Assembly (NCBI GenBank): GCA_020025395.1
Contig: JAHHSE010000039.1
Location: 1-10,887 of the forward strand
Direction: 5' to 3'
Length of the DNA: 10,887 nt
Source of the DNA: Oscillospiraceae bacterium
GTDB taxonomy: Bacteria; Bacillota; Clostridia; Oscillospirales; Oscillospiraceae
The position numbers and the translations under genes are program-made. Shown piece after piece: positions 1 through 7,247 of this stretch. The first letter of the stretch is position 1. Every line of letters starts with the position of its first letter. The notes under the pieces are model-generated. The model saw only the letters and a program-made list of their open reading frames with translations, did no database searches and was not told where the DNA came from.

Positions 1-929
1 GTTTAGGACTGGATACCAGCAACTACACCACCTCTGTGGCTCTGTTTGATGGAGAGGCCGGATATGGGCTGGGGAAATTACTGGAAGTGCCGCAGGGAAC
101 CCTGGGCCTTCGTCAAAGTGAGGCTCTGTTCCAGCATATCAAGCGGCTTCCCAAGCTGCTCCATACCCTGCGGGAGGAAGGACGGCTGACTGTCCCCATT
201 TCCGGGGTGGGAGCCAGCTCCCGCCCCAGGGCGGCAGAGGGGTCTTATATGCCTTGCTTTCTGGCCGGTGTATCCCAAGGCCGTGGGCTGGCAGACATTC
301 TGGGGGTTCCCTTTTTTGAATGCTCCCATCAACAGGGTCATATCGCTGCTGCGGCCTGGTCAGGCGGGAATATGGAGCTTTTGGACCGTCCCCACTTGGC
401 GTGGCACCTGTCTGGAGGGACCACGGAGCTGCTCCTGGTGACGCCAAAGGGAGCCAATGTGGAAGCGGAACGGATCGGCGGCACCAATGATCTTTCGGTG
501 GGTCAGCTGATCGATCGGACCGGGGTGCAGCTTGGACTGGCCTTTCCAGCGGGGAAGGCACTGGACCAATTGGCCGGGGATGAAAATGGAATCCGGGGAT
601 TCTCGGTCAAACAAAATGGTCTCTTCTTCTCCCTGTCCGGGATGGAGAACAAGGTAAAGCAGCAGATTGAGCGGGGAGAGCCTCCCTCCCATGTTGCGGG
701 CTTTGTACTAAATACCATTGCGGATACTGTCTATCGGGTGACAGAGGCCGCACAGGAGCGTTATCCGAACTATCCGGTTCTCTTTTCCGGCGGAGTGACC
801 TCAAACACCCGATTGAGAAAGAGAATGCAGAATTGCGGACAGGTGATTTTTGCCTTGCCGCAGTATGCGGCAGACAATGGAATGGGCGTGGCCATTCTGA
901 CTCACAGAGCGTTGAAAGGAGGAGGGTAA
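1..929 (+). CDS. TsaD/Kae1-like protein (M22 glycoprotease family paralogue), 5' end cut by the window
   Basis: The frame is open from base 3 and reads LGLDTSNYTTSVAL, the phosphate-1 beginning of the TsaD/Kae1 ASKHA fold, so only about 4-6 residues are missing; the GTG at 36 is internal. In the visible 308 residues the HxxxH metal motif is present as HQQGH (His109 and His113), followed by LSGGTTELL, a C-terminal GGVTSNTRLR and YAADNGMGVA, whose Asp291 matches the third metal ligand of TsaD. True TsaD makes the tRNA t6A37 threonylcarbamoyl transfer and normally carries SGGHTEL; here that His is Thr. The position next to xseA and these changes suggest the clostridial second copy rather than the housekeeping TsaD. 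It ends on TAA directly before the xseA ATG, whose ribosome binding site lies inside it. Family assignment is secure; substrate and role are unknown to me. Confidence 0.85.
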   Translation, partial: LGLDTSNYTTSVALFDGEAGYGLGKLLEVPQGTLGLRQSEALFQHIKRLPKLLHTLREEGRLTVPISGVGASSRPRAAEGSYMPCFLAGVSQGRGLADILGVPFFECSHQQGHIAAAAWSGGNMELLDRPHLAWHLSGGTTELLLVTPKGANVEAERIGGTNDLSVGQLIDRTGVQLGLAFPAGKALDQLAGDENGIRGFSVKQNGLFFSLSGMENKVKQQIERGEPPSHVAGFVLNTIADTVYRVTEAAQERYPNYPVLFSGGVTSNTRLRKRMQNCGQVIFALPQYAADNGMGVAILTHRALKGGG

Positions 930-2141
930 ATGGCTGAATTTCCTGCTTTTACAGTCACAGCGCTTAACCAATACATCAAATCATATCTGGATCGAGATAA
1001 GACTCTGGGAAGGTTGTTTGTGCGCGGGGAGATTTCCAACTATAAATGCTACCCCTCCGGGCACCACTATTTTTCTCTGAAGGATGGGGAGGGATCGATC
1101 CGCTGCGTGATGTTTAGGCGCGATGCGGTCCGCCTCCGTTTTCGGCCGGAAAACGGTATGAAGGTCATTGCGCTTGGACGGGTTACGGTCTTCCCCAGAG
1201 ACGGTCAGTACCAGCTTTATTGTGGGGATATGACGGTAGACGGGGTGGGAGATCTTCATGCGGCCTTTGAGCAGCTCAAAAGCAAACTGGCGGCAGAGGG
1301 ACTGTTTGCCCCCGGCAAAAAACGGCCCCTGCCCCCATACCCGCAAAAGATTGCCTTGATCACCTCTCCAGCGGGGGCTGCGATCCGAGATATGCTCCGT
1401 GTTTTAAAGGCCAGATGGCCCATCAGTCAGGTCGTGGTCATCCCTGCCAGCGTCCAGGGGGGAGAGGCGCCCGGAGAGATCTGTCAGGCCTTTTCTCTGG
1501 TGTCTGCCTGTGAGGGAATCGACCTGGTCATCGCAGGCCGGGGAGGTGGTTCCATGGAGGATCTCTGGTGCTTCAATGACGAGGGGGTGGCCCGCGCCAT
1601 TCGGGCCTGTCCGGTTCCGGTCATCTCCGCGGTTGGGCATGAGCCGGATGTGACCATTTCCGACTATGTGTCGGACCTGCGGGCCGCTACCCCCTCCAAT
1701 GGGGCAGAGCTGGCAACTCCGGATCTCCGAGAAATCATGGAAGTTCTGCAAAGCAGAAAACTTGCCATGCAAAAGGCGGTAGAAAGCCGATTGCTTCAGG
1801 GGAAAAAACGGGTAGAGGCCCTTTCCCGTGCAAGGGTGTTGAGAGATCCCATGGCGCCGATTGAGGATAAGAGAGTGCTTTTGGACTACCATCAGCGCCA
1901 TTTGATCCATGGACTGACCAATCAGCTGTCGAAAGCCAAAGGCGAACTGGGACGATTGGCTGCCGGCCTGGATGCCCTCAGCCCTATGAAGGTGCTGGGA
2001 CGAGGATACGGCATTGCCAGAGATCAAAAAGGACAGGTTCTCCATTCCGTCCGGGACGTGCAGACGGAGTCAGTGATTTCCCTGCGGCTTACGGATGGGA
2101 CATTGAAGTGCCAGGTAAAAGGAGTGGAAAAGCATGGCTGA
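930..2141 (+). CDS. xseA: Exodeoxyribonuclease VII large subunit
   Basis: Catalytic subunit of exonuclease VII, which degrades single-stranded DNA from both ends into oligonucleotides in repair and recombination, in the cytoplasm with several XseB chains. Residues about 5-100 form the N-terminal OB fold (FVRGEISNYK...GHHYFSLKD). The nuclease domain follows, with ITSPAGAAIRDM, GRGGGSMEDLW (203-213) and ISAVGHEPDVTISDYVSDLR including GHE at 236-238; these are the most conserved XseA blocks. The C-terminal segment LGRGYGIA plus a short beta tail is also typical. At 403 residues it is shorter than the roughly 450 of E. coli and B. subtilis, the loss being in the helical stalk before the C-terminus. 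The ATG directly follows the upstream stop codon, with AAGGAGGAGGG just before it. Its end overlaps xseB by 8 bases, indicating coupled translation of the two subunits. Confidence 0.97.
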   Translation: MAEFPAFTVTALNQYIKSYLDRDKTLGRLFVRGEISNYKCYPSGHHYFSLKDGEGSIRCVMFRRDAVRLRFRPENGMKVIALGRVTVFPRDGQYQLYCGDMTVDGVGDLHAAFEQLKSKLAAEGLFAPGKKRPLPPYPQKIALITSPAGAAIRDMLRVLKARWPISQVVVIPASVQGGEAPGEICQAFSLVSACEGIDLVIAGRGGGSMEDLWCFNDEGVARAIRACPVPVISAVGHEPDVTISDYVSDLRAATPSNGAELATPDLREIMEVLQSRKLAMQKAVESRLLQGKKRVEALSRARVLRDPMAPIEDKRVLLDYHQRHLIHGLTNQLSKAKGELGRLAAGLDALSPMKVLGRGYGIARDQKGQVLHSVRDVQTESVISLRLTDGTLKCQVKGVEKHG

Positions 2142-2367
2142 AAAGAAGCAGAGCTTTGAGCAGGCGATGACCCGCCTGGAAGAAATCGTCGCAGCATTGG
2201 ATGGAGGGGAGGCTCCGCTGGAGGAATCTCTGACCTTGTTTGAAGAGGGGGCCAAATTGGTGAAACAATGCACTCTGCAGCTGGAAAAGGCGGAGCAGCG
2301 TGTGACCAAGCTGACCGTCACCAAAGAAGGGGAATTGACAGAGGTGCCTTTTGAGGAGGGGATTTGA
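2134..2367 (+). CDS. xseB: Exodeoxyribonuclease VII small subunit
   Basis: Small helical subunit that assembles on the XseA stalk and is needed for active exonuclease VII. The 77-residue product is the usual size and is recognisable throughout: FEQAMTRLEEIVAALDGGEA, then PLEESLTLFEEGAKLVKQC and a LEKAEQRV helix, matching the family pattern of two antiparallel helices joined by a G-(E/A)-x-x-L-E-E-S-L turn. The ATG lies inside the last codons of xseA, with AAAAGGAG upstream at a good distance. Its TGA stop overlaps the ispA ATG by one base (TGATG), so ispA is probably translated by coupled reinitiation. The acidic C-terminal tail after residue 65 is unconserved, as is normal. Confidence 0.96.
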   Translation: MAEKKQSFEQAMTRLEEIVAALDGGEAPLEESLTLFEEGAKLVKQCTLQLEKAEQRVTKLTVTKEGELTEVPFEEGI

Positions 2368-3245
2368 TGGACTGGGAACTGCGCCAGCAAGAGGATATCA
2401 AACGCATTGAGACCTGGCTTCAGACCTATTGGATGGAGCGGAAGCCTTATGGGGATCTCAATGGCTCCATTCTTTACAGCCTGATGGCAGGAGGAAAGCG
2501 GGTTCGTCCCATCCTTCTGCTGGAGACCTGCCGGATGTGCGGCGGGAATGTGGAGGAGGCCCTTCCCTTTGCCTGTGCGGTGGAAATGGTTCACACCTAT
2601 TCACTTATTCATGATGATCTTCCCTGTATGGATGACGATGACCTTCGTCGTGGAAAGCCCACCAATCATAAGATTTACGGGGAGGCCACAGCTGTTCTGG
2701 CGGGGGACGCCCTGCTCACCGGAGCCTTTGAGGTCATGCTGGAGGAGTTTGGGAATCTTCCTGCCGAGCGGGTGATTCGGGCTGCGGCCTGTCTTGGAAA
2801 AGCGGCGGGAAGCCGTGGAATGGTCGGCGGTCAGATTCTGGATATGGCGGGGGAGGGCCACACCATTACAGCCTCGGAATTGACCGAGCTATATGGACTG
2901 AAAACCGGGGCTCTGATGACAGCTGCTGCTGAGATGGGCTGTCTTCTGGCAGGTGGTGGGGAAGAGACTCGGAAGGCGGTGGTCCGCTATGGGGAAAAAA
3001 TCGGATTGGCCTTCCAGGTCCAGGATGACATTTTGGATGTGACCGGAGATGAGGCCACAATTGGAAAGCCGGTGGGTTCAGATGCAAAGAGTGAGAAAAA
3101 CACATATGTGACCGTAAAGGGGCTGGATGTGTGCCGTGAGATGGTCAACAGGCTGACCCAGGAGGCTGTTTCCGCTCTGGATGGGTTCCAGGATATAGGG
3201 TTTCATCGCTGGCTGGCAGAGAAACTGGCTGGTCGAAATCGCTGA
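2367..3245 (+). CDS. ispA: Short-chain polyprenyl diphosphate synthase (farnesyl/geranylgeranyl diphosphate synthase)
   Basis: Condenses isopentenyl diphosphate onto allylic diphosphates to make C15 (possibly C20) prenyl diphosphate, the precursor for undecaprenyl phosphate and quinones. The first aspartate-rich motif is DDLPCMDDDD (83-92), with the two-residue insertion typical of bacterial FPP synthases, followed by LRRGKPT. The second is DDILD (220-224) within FQVQDDILDVTGD. The residues before the first motif (Y-S-L-I-H) also fit a C15 product, although chain length cannot be settled by reading. At 292 residues it has the family length. I place the start at the ATG at 2367; an in-frame TTG one codon upstream (2364) would add a single residue. 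GAGGAGGGG within the end of xseB supplies the ribosome binding site. In Bacillota it normally sits between xseB and dxs, as here, except for the PAP2-like gene that follows. Confidence 0.96.
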   Translation: MDWELRQQEDIKRIETWLQTYWMERKPYGDLNGSILYSLMAGGKRVRPILLLETCRMCGGNVEEALPFACAVEMVHTYSLIHDDLPCMDDDDLRRGKPTNHKIYGEATAVLAGDALLTGAFEVMLEEFGNLPAERVIRAAACLGKAAGSRGMVGGQILDMAGEGHTITASELTELYGLKTGALMTAAAEMGCLLAGGGEETRKAVVRYGEKIGLAFQVQDDILDVTGDEATIGKPVGSDAKSEKNTYVTVKGLDVCREMVNRLTQEAVSALDGFQDIGFHRWLAEKLAGRNR

Positions 3246-3263
3246 AAGCAAATGGTGTGAACA

Positions 3264-3722
3264 ATGTCGATCACAGATTTTTTAACTGGAAACCTGATTT
3301 TGAACCTGGCGATTCTGGCTTGGGCCATGGCCCAAGCGCTCAAGGTTGTTGTAATTCTGATGACAGAAGGAAAGCTGAACTGGCACCTGTTTTTAAGCGG
3401 TGGCGGAATGCCCAGCTCTCATTCGGCTTTTGTCTGTGCCTGCGCTACCTCGACAGGGCTGGTGATGGGATGGGATTCCGCTCTGTTTGCAGTGACTTCG
3501 GTGTTTTCCCTGGTTGTCATGTATGATGCAGCCAATGTGCGGCATGCAGCCGGAGAGCAGGCAAAGATTCTCAATTATATGATGGACCATTGGACGGAAA
3601 TGCGTCCGGAAATTTTTGGAAAGCAGCTGAAAGAGCTGCTGGGACACACCCCGCTCCAGGTTTTGTTTGGTGCCCTGCTGGGCATTGCAATCGGTGTGCT
3701 GGGCGTGCATTTTGGCAGATAA
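3264..3722 (+). CDS. Divergent PAP2 family membrane protein (YuiD/DUF212-like)
   Basis: Small integral membrane protein related to acid phosphatase/vanadium haloperoxidase enzymes. Diagnostic motifs are Lys27, SGGGMPSSHSA (45-55) and MYDAANVRHAAGEQA (86-100), corresponding to the phosphatase K, PSGH-like and R-H segments. Hydrophobic stretches at about 11-31, 55-69, 73-88 and 131-149 suggest about four membrane segments. The length of 152 residues is typical. The substrate is not established for this family; its place between ispA and dxs makes a prenyl (di)phosphate an attractive but unproven idea. Only 18 bases separate it from ispA, and these contain no clear Shine-Dalgarno sequence. A two-codon ATG-GTG-TGA (3252-3260) precedes the chosen ATG by three bases, so reinitiation after ispA is plausible. 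The gene also contains a 20-base perfect palindrome, listed separately. Confidence 0.92.
   Translation: MSITDFLTGNLILNLAILAWAMAQALKVVVILMTEGKLNWHLFLSGGGMPSSHSAFVCACATSTGLVMGWDSALFAVTSVFSLVVMYDAANVRHAAGEQAKILNYMMDHWTEMRPEIFGKQLKELLGHTPLQVLFGALLGIAIGVLGVHFGR
3318..3337. repeat. 20-base perfect palindrome inside the PAP2-like gene
   Basis: The two halves GCTTGGGCCA and TGGCCCAAGC are exact reverse complements with no spacer. As RNA this gives an 8-bp GC-rich stem closed by a CATG tetraloop. It starts 54 bases after the start codon and encodes residues 19-25 (AWAMAQA) of the first membrane segment. By chance a perfect 20-mer of this kind would be expected about once per 100 windows of this size. 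The function is unknown; it may simply reflect codon choice. Confidence 0.6.
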
Positions 3723-3734
3723 GAAGGAAACGAT

Positions 3735-5579
3735 TTGAAATTAAGTTTACCGGAACTAAAAAAAATAGATGATATGGAGGCAGAGCGGCTCTGTCAGGAG
3801 CTGCGCACCGTGCTTTTGAGCTGTGTTTCCAGGACCGGTGGTCATCTGGCCTCCAATTTGGGGATGGTGGAGCTGACCGTTGCCCTTCATCGGGTATTTG
3901 ACTTCACCAGGGATCGGCTGATCTTTGATGTGGGGCATCAGTGTTATACCCATAAGATCCTGTCTGGACGGGGGGAGCAAATGGAAAGCCTCCGTACTTT
4001 TGGAGGGCTTTCCGGATTCCCAAAGCCGGGGGAGAGTATACAGGATGCCTTTGTGGCTGGACACGCCTCAAACTCGGTCTCAGTGGGATTGGGCATGGCA
4101 CGGGCAAGGACGCTTCTGCATGAAACATATGATGTGATCTCTGTGCTTGGGGATGGTGCCCTGACTGGTGGATTGGCATATGAAGGTCTTTCCAATGCGG
4201 GACAGAGCGGAGAACCCATGCTGGTCATTTTGAATGACAACGGGATGTCCATCACCCAGAATGTGGGAGGCGTGGCAGAGCACCTGGCGAAGCAGCGGTT
4301 GAAGCCCCAGTATCTCCGCTTTAAGCAGGGATATCGAAAGACTATGGCAGTAATCCCTGGCGGGAAGCAGATCTATCGCATAACCCACAGCATCAAAAAA
4401 GCGGTGAAAGAAACCATGCTGCCCAGCAGTATGTTTGAAAACATGGGATTCACCTATATGGGTCCTGTGGATGGACACGATGTGGCCTATCTGACCCGGC
4501 TTCTGCGCTATATCAGGGAAAATCGATTTGGTCCTGTGCTGCTCCATATTAAAACGGTGAAAGGAAAGGGGTATCCTCCGGCGGAACAGACCCCCGATGC
4601 CTTTCATGGAGTGGGAAAATTTCATTTGGAAAGCGGGAAACCCCTGAAAAAGGGAGAGAAAAATTTCTCCGCTGTTTTTGGAGAGGCTTTGTGCAGACTG
4701 GCGAAGGAGGATCCCGGAATCTGTGCCATCTCCGCAGCGATGATTCCCGGTACCGGCTTAGAGAGCTTTGCCCGGCAGTATCCGGATCGATGTTTTGATG
4801 TGGGTATTGCGGAAGGTCATGCAGTGTCCATGGCTGCCGGTATGGCCAAGCAGGGGGCGCGCCCGGTGTTTGCGGTCTATTCCACCTTTCTTCAGCGGGG
4901 ATATGATATGCTCCTCCATGATGCGGCCATTCAAGGGCTTCCTGTTGTTTTTGGGGTGGACCGGGCCGGCCTGGTCGGAGAGGATGGGGAAACCCATCAC
5001 GGTCTCTATGATGTGGGATTTCTCTCTACCATTCCGGGGATGTCCATTTGGGCTCCGGCCAGCTATAGAGAATTGGAGACCATGCTTGCAGCCGCCTTGA
5101 CACAAAAGAAAGGGCCAATCGCCATTCGCTATCCGCGAGGCGGAGAACTGTCCTATACAGAGGACAGAGGAGATCGCCCCACCGTTCTGTTGCGGGAAGG
5201 ACACGATCTTACCCTGGTCACATATGGAACCATGACTGCCTTGGTTTTGGGAGCGGCAGACCGTCTGGAGCAGGAAAAAATCTCCGTGAGAATAATAAAA
5301 TTAAATCGTATTACACCGCTGGAGACAGAAGCGTTGGATCTTGCCGCCAAGGAAACAGGACGCCTGCTGGTGGTGGAGGAGGCCGCCTCCTCCGGCTCGG
5401 TAGGGGAACGATTGGCGGCGCATTTTACACAGACCGGGATTCGGTTAAAGGGATATGTAACGCTGAATACGGGAGACGGGTTTGTACCTCAGGGAACGGT
5501 GACAGAGCTGCGTCGCCTCTGCGGGCTGGACCAGGAAACGATTTTCAAAAAGGGGCTGGAGGTTGTGAGGGGTGGCTAA
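3735..5579 (+). CDS. dxs: 1-deoxy-D-xylulose-5-phosphate synthase
   Basis: Thiamine-diphosphate enzyme joining pyruvate and glyceraldehyde 3-phosphate to DXP, the first step of the MEP isoprenoid pathway, in the cytoplasm. Visible landmarks in order: GHQCYTHKILSGR; the cofactor/Mg motif GDGALTGG (from Gly139) ending in NDN (167-169); VKGKGYPPAEQ; FDVGIAEGHAVSMAAG with the catalytic Glu at 360; GLVGEDGETHHGLYD; and IRYPRGG. The transketolase C-terminal domain follows to residue 614. Most Dxs proteins read GIAEQHA, but here Gln is Gly. The start is a TTG with AAGAAGGAAA upstream, since the first ATG (3774) would remove the conserved N-terminal helix; it is slightly shorter at the N-terminus than the usual 620-640 residues. 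With ispA upstream it gives the operon both the entry and the chain-elongation step of isoprenoid synthesis. It overlaps tlyA by 8 bases. Confidence 0.97.
   Translation: MKLSLPELKKIDDMEAERLCQELRTVLLSCVSRTGGHLASNLGMVELTVALHRVFDFTRDRLIFDVGHQCYTHKILSGRGEQMESLRTFGGLSGFPKPGESIQDAFVAGHASNSVSVGLGMARARTLLHETYDVISVLGDGALTGGLAYEGLSNAGQSGEPMLVILNDNGMSITQNVGGVAEHLAKQRLKPQYLRFKQGYRKTMAVIPGGKQIYRITHSIKKAVKETMLPSSMFENMGFTYMGPVDGHDVAYLTRLLRYIRENRFGPVLLHIKTVKGKGYPPAEQTPDAFHGVGKFHLESGKPLKKGEKNFSAVFGEALCRLAKEDPGICAISAAMIPGTGLESFARQYPDRCFDVGIAEGHAVSMAAGMAKQGARPVFAVYSTFLQRGYDMLLHDAAIQGLPVVFGVDRAGLVGEDGETHHGLYDVGFLSTIPGMSIWAPASYRELETMLAAALTQKKGPIAIRYPRGGELSYTEDRGDRPTVLLREGHDLTLVTYGTMTALVLGAADRLEQEKISVRIIKLNRITPLETEALDLAAKETGRLLVVEEAASSGSVGERLAAHFTQTGIRLKGYVTLNTGDGFVPQGTVTELRRLCGLDQETIFKKGLEVVRGG
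5374..5394 (+). other. GC-rich intragenic hairpin in dxs
   Basis: GGAGGAGG (5375-5382) can pair perfectly with CCTCCTCC (5386-5393) around a three-base loop, with one further G-U closing pair. It spans codons for E-E-A-A-S-S in the C-terminal domain. There is no following T-run, so it does not look like an intrinsic terminator. It could slow ribosomes or be an RNA processing or stability element; a coincidence of repeated codons (GAG GAG GCC GCC TCC TCC) explains it equally well. Confidence 0.35.
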
Positions 5580-6381
5580 AAAAAGACTGGATGTGCTTTT
5601 GATGGAGCGCAGCATGGCAGAGAGTCGCCATCGGGCCCAGGCACTGATTATGGCGGGACAGGTCTATGTGGCAGGACAGAGGGTGGAGAAAGCCGGGACC
5701 GGGGTGGAGGAGTCGGAGAAGATCGAAATCAGAGGCAATACCCTGGCCTATGTGAGCCGTGGGGGTCTCAAGCTGGAAAAGGCAATGAAGGTCTGGCCGA
5801 TCCTTCTCCATGACTTTGTCTGCGGGGACATAGGAGCTTCTACCGGAGGCTTTACGGACTGTATGCTTCAAAATGGGGCCAAAAAAGTCTACGCAGTCGA
5901 TGTGGGCTATGGTCAGCTTGCCTGGAGTTTGAGATGTGACCCCCGTGTCATCTGCCTGGAACGGACCAATGCCCGTCATCTGACCAGGGAGCAGATTCCG
6001 GACCCGCTGGATCTTGCCAGTGTTGATGTCTCGTTTATCTCGCTAAACCTGATTCTCCCTGCCCTTCGTCCCCTTTTAAAATCAACGGGACAGGTGGTCT
6101 GCCTGGTAAAGCCTCAGTTCGAGGCCGGGAAGGAAAAGGTGGGAAAAAAGGGGGTGGTTCGGGATCCGGCTGTTCATTTAGAGGTTCTGGAGCATTTTAT
6201 GAGCCATGCGAAAAATGCTGGATTCACTGTGAAGGACATTACCTTCTCACCCATTCGGGGGCCGGAGGGAAATATTGAATACTTAGGATGGCTGTCTGCA
6301 CAGGAGGAGGCATCCTACAGCGGAGATCTCAAGGCATTGGTGGAAAGGTCTCATGGAGAACTGGAAGGGGAACGCCCATGA
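5572..6381 (+). CDS. tlyA: TlyA-family 16S/23S rRNA 2'-O-methyltransferase (S4-domain RrmJ-like)
   Basis: SAM-dependent 2'-O-methyltransferase. The mycobacterial homologue methylates 16S C1409 and 23S C1920 and thereby sets capreomycin sensitivity; Bacillus calls it YqxC. Residues 3-60 form an S4 RNA-binding domain (RLDVLLMERSMAESRHRAQALI). The FtsJ-like domain follows with YVSRGGLKLEKA, the SAM loop GDIGASTGGFTD (85-96) and VDVGYGQLAWSLR. The family K-D-K-E tetrad can be read as Lys67, Asp152 (DVSFIS), Lys180 (KPQFEAG) and Glu236 (GNIEYL). At 269 residues it is standard. The GTG start overlaps the end of dxs by 8 bases and has GGAGG at 5559-5563, about 8 bases upstream. Its stop overlaps the nadK ATG (ATGA). 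Target bases in this organism are inferred from homologues. Confidence 0.95.
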   Translation: MAKKRLDVLLMERSMAESRHRAQALIMAGQVYVAGQRVEKAGTGVEESEKIEIRGNTLAYVSRGGLKLEKAMKVWPILLHDFVCGDIGASTGGFTDCMLQNGAKKVYAVDVGYGQLAWSLRCDPRVICLERTNARHLTREQIPDPLDLASVDVSFISLNLILPALRPLLKSTGQVVCLVKPQFEAGKEKVGKKGVVRDPAVHLEVLEHFMSHAKNAGFTVKDITFSPIRGPEGNIEYLGWLSAQEEASYSGDLKALVERSHGELEGERP

Positions 6382-7244
6382 AAATTATATTGAGCTCCAA
6401 TCCCTTTCGGGATAAAAATCTTCGTGCGGCCCGATCGGCAGAACGCATTCTGCGGGCTGCCGGCGGGGAGACCTGCCTCTGCCTCCCCTTTCGATTTGAA
6501 AGGGGAAATGGGGCGGAGCTGCCCAGGGGAATCGAATTTGGGGATTTAAAAAAGGAATTGGAAACAGCGGATTTGCTGGTCTGTTTCGGCGGGGATGGGA
6601 CCATTCTCCATGCGGCCAAAGATGTGACTTCCCATGATATCCCGATTTTAGGGGTCAATATGGGCTCTGTTGGCTTTATGGCGGAACTGGAGCACAGTGA
6701 GCTTTCTCTCCTGTCTAAAATCACCGCGGGAAAGTACACCACCGAGCATCGAATGATGCTGGAGGTTACGGTGTGGAGACATGGAAGAAAGATTTTTGAA
6801 GACCTGGCCCTGAATGATGCGGTGATAACCAAGGGGGCTGTAGCCAGGGTGATCGACCTTTCCGTGTATGGGGATGGGATGCTGATATCGGATTTTGGCG
6901 GGGACGGAGTGATTGTCTCAACGCCGACAGGATCTACGGCCTATTCCCTTTCCGCGGGAGGACCGATTGTCGAGCCTACGGCGGAAAATTTGATTATCAC
7001 ACCCATCTGCGCCCACTCCCTTCAGACCAAGAGCTTTGTTCTCGGGCGGGATCGGGTGGTGGATGTGATGACCGAACGACAGAGCCGAAAAAGCGTGTAT
7101 CTCTCTGTAGATGGAGGCAAGGCTTTTAAGGCGTTGGGAGGGGATAAGGTGACCATTCGCCGCTCCCCCAAGGTGACAAAATTGATTCGGCTGACCAATA
7201 AGAGTTTTTATTCCATCATGCGGGAAAAACTCGGTAGGGGGTAA
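6378..7244 (+). CDS. nadK: NAD kinase (ATP/polyphosphate-NAD kinase)
   Basis: Phosphorylates NAD at the adenosine 2'-hydroxyl to make NADP. The ATG-initiated protein (MKIILSSNPFRDKN) has 288 residues. Key motifs: GGDGTILHAA with GGDGT at 71-75 (Asp73 is the catalytic residue by family knowledge), GVNMGSVGFMAEL, the NDAVI segment, and STPTGSTAYSLSAGGP starting at Ser181, followed by ITPICAHSL. An open frame extends 90 bases further upstream, but that part only overlaps tlyA out of frame and would add an unconserved N-terminus. The ATG at 6378 gives a 4-base ATGA overlap with tlyA and has GGAAGGGG about 6 bases upstream, so I choose it. Ordering tlyA-nadK-argR-recN is usual in Bacillota. Nothing abnormal seen. 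Confidence 0.96.
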   Translation: MKIILSSNPFRDKNLRAARSAERILRAAGGETCLCLPFRFERGNGAELPRGIEFGDLKKELETADLLVCFGGDGTILHAAKDVTSHDIPILGVNMGSVGFMAELEHSELSLLSKITAGKYTTEHRMMLEVTVWRHGRKIFEDLALNDAVITKGAVARVIDLSVYGDGMLISDFGGDGVIVSTPTGSTAYSLSAGGPIVEPTAENLIITPICAHSLQTKSFVLGRDRVVDVMTERQSRKSVYLSVDGGKAFKALGGDKVTIRRSPKVTKLIRLTNKSFYSIMREKLGRG

Positions 7245-7247
7245 TCC

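Noticed and set aside
1404..2045. 213-codon open frame on the - strand inside xseA
   Set aside because: Antisense shadow of xseA with no known motif or plausible ribosome binding site.
3257..3526. 89-codon + strand frame overlapping the PAP2-like gene
   Set aside because: Out-of-frame shadow; the conserved SGGGMPSSHSA and MYDAxNVRHAAG motifs are in the frame starting at 3264.
4652..4670. GAGAAAAATTTCTC inverted repeat in dxs
   Set aside because: Short AT-rich palindrome with a two-base centre in the interdomain linker codons; expected by chance.
6288..6377. Upstream extension of nadK
   Set aside because: It overlaps the conserved tlyA C-terminus out of frame; the ATG at 6378 has a good ribosome binding site and gives the family's normal N-terminus.
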